Source: Chelonoidis abingdonii
Lineage: Eukaryota > Chordata > Testudines > Testudinidae
Assembly (NCBI RefSeq): GCF_003597395.2
Contig: NC_133770.1
Span: 293,611,456-293,675,455 of the forward strand
Length of the DNA stretch: 64,000 nt
Direction: 5' to 3'
The position numbers and the translations under genes are program-made. Positions 52,701 to 61,700 of the stretch are shown in pieces. The notes beneath the pieces were generated by a model, which ran no database searches, was not told the origin of the DNA, and saw only the letters and a program-made list of their open reading frames with translations. Positions within the stretch are counted from its first letter, which is position 1, and the number at the start of each line of letters is the position of its first letter.

Positions 52701-55700
52701 TTGCAATAGTCATGCCAGTCCCAAATAGAGGTAAAATAACCTCTCTGCTCCTACTTGAGATCCCCCTGTTTATGCATCTAAGGATTGCATTAGCCCTTTT
52801 GGCCACAGCATTGCACTGAGAGCTCATGTTCAGTTAATTCTCCCACATTTTTTTTCAGACTGCTCCTTAGGCTAGAGTTTCCCTTCATGTAAATATGACT
52901 TACATTCTTTGTGCCTAGATGTATATATTTACATTTGGCCATGTTAAAATGCATATTGTTTGTTTTGCGCTTAGTTTACCAAGCAATCCAGATCACTCTC
53001 TATCAGTGTCCTGTCCTCTTCCTTATTTCTCACTTCCCCTAGTTTTGTCATCTGCAAACTTCATTAGTGATGATTTTATGTTTTGTTCCAGGTCATTGAT
53101 GATAATGTTAAATAGTGTAGGGCTAAGAACTGATCCCTGCAGGACTTCACTAGAGACACACCTAGTCAATAACGATTCCCCGTTTTGAAACCTATCAATT
53201 AACCAGCTTTTAATCCATTTAATGTGTACCATGTTAACTGTCATTTTAGTTTTTTAATCAGACTGTCATGCTGTTACCCAGGGTTCTTTCAACCCAAAGC
53301 TCTTGGTCACCAGATTTTTTTCCTTAACTTCATTCTTGGAAATGGCTGTACCATTTTGGCTGAAATTTTTCAGACATATTCAGCCTGAGGCAGGCACCCA
53401 GCATGGCAAATTTCAGCCCAAACACTTTGACAAAGTTATGAGCAACTGAAAGAGTGTCTTGTAATAGGAAGGGTCAAGCAACCTTAATAATAGGTGGTGC
53501 AAGCACCTCAGCATATAATAAAAAAAATTACCTATCCCCCCACCTCTAAATGCAGTTGCCATAAATTTAAAAATACAGTCCTCCTAAAAGACTAAATCAG
53601 CACCACCTTCTCATTCTTGATTAAAGAAATCCAGAAAACAACTCAAAGATGATTTCATACCCAGGTTATATTCCACTTTTTCCACAAATCCTAGCCTTTG
53701 TAGGGCCTGTGCGCTTCACAGTCTGGTTAATGGGCCTTGCAGCTTGTCATGAGAGTCAGCAAACTCAGGCTATTTGAAACCAGAAGAGAGAATAAGTTCC
53801 AAAGTTAAGGGCACCCTCTGTTTTATACTGAGGAGGTTCCAACTGGAGCTGTTTTTGCCTGCAGATGTAGCAGTGCAATGCAAGGAAAGAAGCATTCTTG
53901 CAAGTAGGTGGCTCCCAGGCCTTTTAGAGGTTTGTAGGTCAAAACGTAACACCTTACATTTTACCCAAAACCCAACAGCCGGCCAGTGTATTATCTGTTA
54001 AGTATATTGCAGTAGCACCCAGATGCCCCAGTTGGGGATCAGGGCTCTAGCATGCTAGGCATGTTACAAATATACAGCAAAAAGATGGTCCATGCTCTGA
54101 AGAGCTTACAAGTCTGAGATGCGAAACAGGTGCACTCAATAAACAGACATGGAGGAGCACGAGGTACAGTGGGATGATTATAATCAGCATGATATGAAGT
54201 GCTTGCAACTCAGTAGCTACCTAATGTAGGTTCTGGGGCACTAATATCATGTGCCACCAGGAAGATATACTGCTTAATAATGTCTCCAAATGTAGCTAAG
54301 AGTACTGTTTGTTTCTCTTTTCCCCCCCCCAATAATAGGGCACCTCGATGCAGGAGATAGAATTGAAGATGCCCGTCCAAAGTTATGGTGTGCTTTAAGT
54401 GAGGGGAGGGTAATTGTGTTTGATGCATCTACCTGGACTATTCAGCAACACTGTTTTAAAGTGGGCAGCTCTAAGCTGGTGAGTGAGACTAGTCTTGTTG
54501 TTATGTTATTATTTATTTGTATTACCATAGTGCTTAGGAGCCTTGGTCATGTATCAGGGACCCTACTGTGCCAGACATTGTACAAATATAGAGCAAAAAT
54601 ATGGTGTCTGCCACAAAGAGCTTACAATCAAAGTATAAAACAAGCTACAACAGATAGATACAGACAGATGGGGGGAGTACAAGGAAACAATGGGAAAATA
54701 TAGGTCAGCATGATAGGCAGTAGTCTCAGTACACCAGCAGCCTACCAGTTAAAGGCATTATGGCAAAGGAAACTTTTAAGGAGGGTTTTGAAGATGGATA
54801 ATGAGGTAGCTTTGTGGAGGTTTAGAAGGAGCTTCTCTCAAGTGAGGGGCAGCACGAGCAAAAGCACAAATATGTTTGGATATTTAAAAAGTGGGTGATG
54901 GAGGCTGGTATTGTGGGCTGACTGGAAGTTGGGAATTTACCTCCTGAGGTCCCTTCCAACCCTGATACTGTATGATTCTATGATAGTGAATGAAAGGTGA
55001 TGGGTGGGGATACGCTGGGAAGGGGCTTGAAAGAGAAGACAAACAGCTTATGTATAAGGTGATAGAGAAGAGGGAGCCAGTGGAGGAAACAGTAAGAAGG
55101 ATAACATGGTCAAAGTGACAAGCTAGGAGATGATCGTCACGGCAGTATTTTGAATGGGTCTGAGTGGGGCAAGATTGCATTGTCAAGTCCAGAGAGAAGG
55201 AAGTTGAGGTAATACAGATGTGAGAGATTGAGAGCCTGGATGAGAGTTTTAGCTGTATGCATGGTTAGGAAAGGCTGTGTCTTAAAGATGTTATGCGGAA
55301 GGAGACGTCAGGATTTAAACATAGCCTGGGTGTGAGGATCTAGAAAGAAGTCAGAGCTGAAGAAGACACCCTGGCTATGAGCCTGTGTGACAGGCAGGTT
55401 GGTGGGAGGGAGTGAGGGGCTGTTTGCAGTGACTGAGAAAGGGGTGGGGAGGAAAGTCATAGAATCATAGACTATCAAGGTTGGAAGGGACCTCAGGAGG
55501 TCATCTAGTCCAACCCCCTGCTCAAAGCAGGACCAATCCCCAGACAGATTTTTACCCCTAAATGGCCCTCTCAAGGATTGAACTCACAACCCTGGGTTTA
55601 GCAGGCCAATGCTCAAACCATTGAGGGAGAGGAAAGGTAAGTCAAGGATAGGGGGACAATCATTTTGTCAGGTTTCTCTTGGAAGAAATTAGAGAAATCA

Positions 55701-58700
55701 TGTGCATAGAGAGAAGTGGAGGCAAGAGGTGAAGTGGGTTTGGTGAGTGAGTCAGACATGGCAAAAAGATAGCTGAGGTTGCAGGCATGGTACTCAGGTA
55801 AGTTGTAGAAGCAGAGCTGTTTAATTAGAACAGTGGTTTTCAGCCCATCGTTCGCAGACGCTTGAGGGGCCGTGGACTATGCCGAAGATTTCCAAAGGAA
55901 TCTGTGCCTCTATTCAAAATTTGTAGGAGTCTTCAGATGAAAAAAGGTTGAAAACCACTGAACTAGTAAGATGAGAGAAGTGAAGGAGGAGAGAACAAAT
56001 GTAGAGTTAAGGATGGCAGCCAGGTCATTGGATTTCCATCAGAGACACTCCGCAGTGCGAGACCAGGAGCAGCGGAAGCAGGTGTGGAGGATAATCCAGG
56101 GCTGAGGTATTGGTGGATTGGGAGATGGGAGAGGGGCAAAAGAGGTGAAGCTTGGAGGGAGTCAACAACTATCAGTGGAACTAAAGGAAGAGAGGGCTGA
56201 GAGCAGACAAGAAGTCATCAGTGCTGCTGGGCTGGAAGACACAGAGAGGCTGCCTGCGGAGCTGATGGGCAATGTGGAAAGAAACCAGGCGATGGTCTGA
56301 GAGGGGGAATTCATCAATAGAGAGACTAGAGAGAGCATTGCTTGGTGAAGACCAAGTCAAGTGAACAGCCCTTGTGACTGGGAGAGTTGATCCAGAACTA
56401 CTGATCAAAGGAAGAGGTGAGGTACAGCTAAGAGGTCATGTGAGTCATCAGCATGGAATTTGAAGTCACCAAGGATGAGTGGGAGGTAGCAAGGCAAGGA
56501 AGAGAGAGTGTCAGGAGACTGAATCGAAAGGAAGGATGATGCGAGGAGTTCAGTGGATGGTAATGACAGCAGCGTGAAGCAGGCAGAGAAGGTGCAGATG
56601 CAGTGCTGTGAAGAAAAGCCTGGGAAGGGGAGGCTGGGTGGGGCTGAAACCAGCAAGAATGGAGAAGCACAGCACACCACAGTCTGACCAAGGATGGTGT
56701 GTGTGAAAAGAGGAGACACCTCCCTCAGAAAGGACAGCTGCATAGGCTGTGTTTGATGAAGGGATCCAGGAGCTGGAGGGAGCGAGTTATTAAGAGGCTG
56801 TGGATGGCTGAGATATTTTGAGAGATGGGGTAGGTATTAATGTGGGAAATAAGAAGTACATTATTTCAGAACACCCTGTGTTTAAAATACTGCTGCTGCT
56901 ATTTCTAGTTCAAAAATTAAATGAATGTTTCACTTCTTCTAATTTGAGAGAAATATATTTCATACAAATGGAAGAGCGTCTCTTATGTAGGAAAGAAATG
57001 TGTAAATACCATGAGGTTCTGTAGTGTTTTTCATCTGAAGACCTCATAGAGTTTTACATTATATTTTAAGCCCCAAAACGCTCCTTTGAGATAGGTATCA
57101 GTAAGTATTATTAAGCCTACTTCTTTGAAGGATAAACTGAGCCATAGCGATGACATCATTTATCTTCAGTCATACAGCCTTGACAGAGCCAAGAAAGAAC
57201 TGAAGAATTTTGATTCTTGCTCTGACTTTGGCCACTAGAAAAGCTCTCTTTGTATAGCACAGTGCTCTCAACCAGGGGTACGTGTACCCCCGGAAGACCT
57301 CTGCGTATCCCCAGAGGTACATCAACTCATCTAGTTACTTGCCTAGTTTTACAACAGGCTACATAAAAAGCACTAGAAAAGTTGGTACAAACTAAAATTT
57401 CATACAGACAATGATTTGTTTATACTGCTCTATGTACTATACACAAAAATGTAAGTACAATATTTATATTCCAATTCATTTATTTTATAATTATGATAAA
57501 AATGACAGTCAGCAATTTTTCAGTAATAGTGTGCTGTGACACTTCTGTATTTTTGTGTCTGATTTTGTAAGCAGGTAGTTCTTAAGTGAGGTGAAATTTG
57601 GGGGTATGCAAGACAAATCACTCTTGAAAGGGGTACAGTAGTCTGGAAAGGTTGGGAACCACTGATATAACATGATTGTGTACTTCTTTCAAGAGTGATA
57701 GCCTTCTGTACTGAATTTTTAAAAGAAATCTTGCACTTTTTTTTCCCTTTTAGACTTGTATGGTAATGGTAGAGCAGAGCCAAGTATGGATCGGTTCTCA
57801 AGATGCTATTATTTATATTATCAACACCCATAGTATGTCTTGCAATAAGCAACTAAATGACCACCGCGCTCATATTACGGACATCATTGTAGAGAACAGG
57901 TACAGTGTATCCAGGTAAATTTGATTACAAAGTTCCATTTTTTTGAAATATACATACCAGCTAACATGGGAGGCTTTCTTGGTACTGGAGTTTGTGAAGC
58001 TGGACAAATGTCTAATATTAGAGAATTTTAAACAAGATAATGTGTTTATTTCTTCTAATCGCTAATCAACATCTAGACTAAATTTAACCTTAAGAGAAAT
58101 CGTGCAATTATATGTAAGGTCCATATAAAACAGTCAATTGCAAGATACTATATTTAACCTTCTGTATAGGTAGCCCAATGTAGCTGATGTGATCAGTTTC
58201 ACAATGACATCTTATTTCCAGAATAGTTCTGCTTTCCTGAGACAGAGGTGAGACCAAAGGGGAGTTGCAGGCAACCAGTGATAAATTGCACACTGAAGCT
58301 TCTTAAAGATCATTCCATTTTTGCTTTGACCACACAATAGATTCATCATACTTTTACAACCCAGTTCTGGATTTATTTTTCTTTATACAAAAGTGAACGG
58401 AACAAGGAAAATAAATTAAAATACACTGTATGATTCTTTTTAAAATTAACAATGCAGAAGTGCACGTGCCAAACCTAACTTTTGCTGCCAAAGCCACCCT
58501 CTCCCTGCCACCTGCTGTGATTCCCTTCCAGTTTACTGCCCTGGTGCTTGGGGACTACTCCTGTGCTACTGTCCTGTAGACTTTAATGCACACTCCGTTG
58601 TGGCTCACTGATGTATTTTAATATAATATTTCTACTACTTTTGGAAATAAAGATCTCTGCTTTGACTTGACATTAATGTTTGTTGTGATGGGAGACCTAT

Positions 58701-61700
58701 TAACAACATTGTCTTCCTTATATGAGCCCTCAGTTCTGGATTTGATTGTACACCATTCCATTTTTAATTTTGCTTTTTTTTTTTTTTACACGAACAGCGA
58801 AGCCTATTCATGCAGTTTAGATGGGACAGTGATTGCTTGGAACATTAACACTTTGAAAGTAAACCGTAGACTTCAACTGCCCTGCAAAGATCTTTTTTCT
58901 GTCAAACTCCATGACAACCATCTTTGGTGCTGTAAGTTTTTCATGGCTCAGATATTGGAATTTTTTTTAAAAAGTTTATGCACGTTATGTCACTTTAATG
59001 TAAAGAACAGCCACTTCTTTTATTTTTGTATGATTAACCAGTTCTCTTCATCCATCCATCCATCCATCCATCCATCCATCCATCCATCTCCATTCAGGCT
59101 GTTTAAATAGTAAAGAGTAGTCCTATTGAGTTTGTTGGGACTATTATTATTGTGCTTTAAATTAAGCATTTTGCCTGATCAGGGTCTTACATATATCCTC
59201 TTGTGATAGCAAGAAGTCTCACCTAGGATAAAATTGCTAGGATAAAATTGCTGGGTTACAGTTATTGCATGGGAGGATGAGAGTTGCCTCTGAATGGCCA
59301 TGTCTCATCTGGATTGAACATTTGTTCAGGGATGTTGCATTCGCTGCAGGATATGACATCTAGGTGCATCACGCTTTGGTCTCACCTGAAGATGCCTGTG
59401 AATTGGCATGGGAACCCTTAAAAGAGAAGTTCTTTTAAGTCTGTGGGATCTAGTGGTAATAGTATCCGAAGTTGTGGGTCTGTGTTTGAGCACTTTAACT
59501 ACTTCCAAGTGTTCTGCCATCCTGTTTGTAGGAGCTGAGTAGGATATGCTAAGGCTTCAGTGCCAGAGTAAAAGGTTCCTCAGTAAGGCATCTTTTCCAA
59601 GTACAAGTTGTCATGGTGTGTTTTAGGAAAGATACTACGGGTGACCCCACAGTTCTGCATGTACACATTTACTTCTGCCTAGCTTTCCAAGGTTTTGTAG
59701 GGAAATAAGAAGTCAGTACTTTGACGACTAACCTCGTATTTTTACTATTGAAGGTACAGGAAGTGGTATACTTGTAGTGACAGCTAATGGGTCTCCTTGG
59801 CAAGAAATGAAGATTGAAGAGAATCTGAAGGATGTTTGTTCGCGTTTTCTCTGTTTCCAGCTGTTTCCTGAGGTATTAAATTTTAGGCTGGTAATTTGTC
59901 TAATAGGAAGCCTCTGCTTTATAAACAGTGCTGTACAATTATTTCTTAGGATATGTTTGCGAGTACACTGGTAAGATGGGTCATATTCTTTCTGTGCTTT
60001 AGGGGGACCAAGTATGGATGTCATGTTCAGGAAGTAGTGACCTGTATATTTGGAATGCAACAGATCTCTCCAGAGCGCCTCAAAAGATTCATCTTCAAGA
60101 CTGTTCTGAGATAACCTGTATGATAAAAGTAAAAAGTCAGGTAGAATACATTCTGTTACTTTAATATTTTTATTTGTTGCCCGTTTCCTAGGTGTAATGC
60201 ACTTTGTGTTTACAGCACTGTCATCAGTTGAGTTGTGTTGTTGTGCGCTTGCCGCACGCATTGGTCTGAGACATGGGTAACCCTGAGCTAATAGCAGCCT
60301 AACATAATTGACCATCTAGTATTCAAACATATAAGCAAGGCCAGAAGCCTCATCCATGATTAAATGCATGATGACTTTGTTAGTCATTGACCTTTTCACT
60401 AAACAATATGAACCAAGGATTAGGTCCCCTGACATTTAACGCCTTATGCTCCAATGATAAAGCCCAAGGAGAGACTAGTGGAAAAATAATAAATGCTGAT
60501 TAGCTGGCCTGCGTCTGGAAGATGGTCTCTTCCTATCTAACCATCATGTGCCCACCCTAACAGGGTTAAAGGACCTGAGCAGTTCCCTCATATCACCATC
60601 TTCTGGGCGTGTCACTCAGCCCTCTCAATCACAATATACCAGTCACTTTCAGAGGTCTGCGGCTGGTGCAAGTGAGGCCACTGTTTTTGGTCGGGGCAAA
60701 GGTCATTTCCATAAATATTAGCAAAAATATTCCACAGTGAGATGGTGACAGTAACTCCAGACCCTTCTGAAATAATCCCAGTCAGACTCCCCAGCCCGTC
60801 TCCCCCGAAATGTACGATCACTTCATAAAGCATCCTGTGGAGTTGGGAAGCTGCTTTGCCACTGAGGCTAGGTTGGTGAGCCAGGACCTAATGGGAAAAC
60901 AGAGAAAGGTACTGTAGAAACAGAATTCCACAAGCTATGGGATACCCAACCAGCCTGTAAATTAAAGGATTACTCAGAAACCCAGAGCCCTCTTCTGCTC
61001 CATCTGCAGCGTCATCCCTCTTCCCCTCCACTCATTCATAGCCCAGTAACACCGTACATAACATTGTCCAACTCCCTTATTCAAAAACAAAAAATCAGCA
61101 AACATTCCTGAGCTTCCGATCTCCCCGGTTTGAACATTAAATACTCCTGTCTTTAAGCCTGCCAGCGATGCAGCATCTTGGCTCTTTCTCCCCTAGGCTA
61201 GGACAGGGCCAATGGTAAGAGCTATAATACCCACATATCCCTGCTGTAAACAAGAAACAGCATTTACTGGAGTTGCCAGGCTGGGCCAGAGTGGCTGCCT
61301 GGCAACGACAGAAGATGATAGTGTTACAGCTGTCAGCTACAGGTTTACTTCTAAATTAATTTAATTAAAATCAGACAATTTACTATATGATTTCCTTATT
61401 TTAGCAAGAAAGCAAAGACAAATAATTTTACCCATTTTGTCATTCTTAAATATGCTTCTTTCTAGTTAGCAACCCTTATTAAAAATGTAATTAGTGGCTA
61501 TACATCCTGTATAGAAACATGCAAACCATTGGCTCCAACAGGTAGCTTTGAGAGATCTTGGGTTTTATCGTTTTCAAACATGACCAGAATACCACTGACT
61601 GCACGTTTTAGGGGCATGTAAAACAACTCCTTTGTCGAAACAGCTTAGGCTGTATCTTTGAACAGAAGTGGAATGTAATGCATTAAAAATGTATTCTGCT

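Larger units (their letters stand above)
54500..56790 (-). mobile_element. L3/CR1-like LINE, minus strand, endonuclease region recognisable
   Basis: Minus-strand pieces [20 protein letters not shown] (56405-56500 side) and [17 protein letters not shown] (about 56275-56330) match the apurinic-type endonuclease motifs of LINE ORF2 (LGDFN and SDH). The lower end (54505-54640) matches an L3/MIR-type 3' tail. Whether endonuclease and tail belong to one insertion is inference, since the RT in between was not recognised. Confidence 0.55.
54479..57753 (+). other. 3.3-kb DENND3 intron filled mainly by LINE sequence
   Basis: 54500-56790 is LINE-derived, with a SINE and a hAT inserted; 57040-57240 is MIR-like; 57260-57664 is a hAT element. 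Confidence 0.6.

Noticed and set aside
59050..59088. Regularly spaced repeats as a CRISPR array
   Set aside because: It is a plain tetranucleotide microsatellite without spacers in a vertebrate intron.
59728..60315. 195-codon minus-strand open frame
   Set aside because: It runs antisense across two certain DENND3 exons and an intron; coding signal belongs to the + strand.
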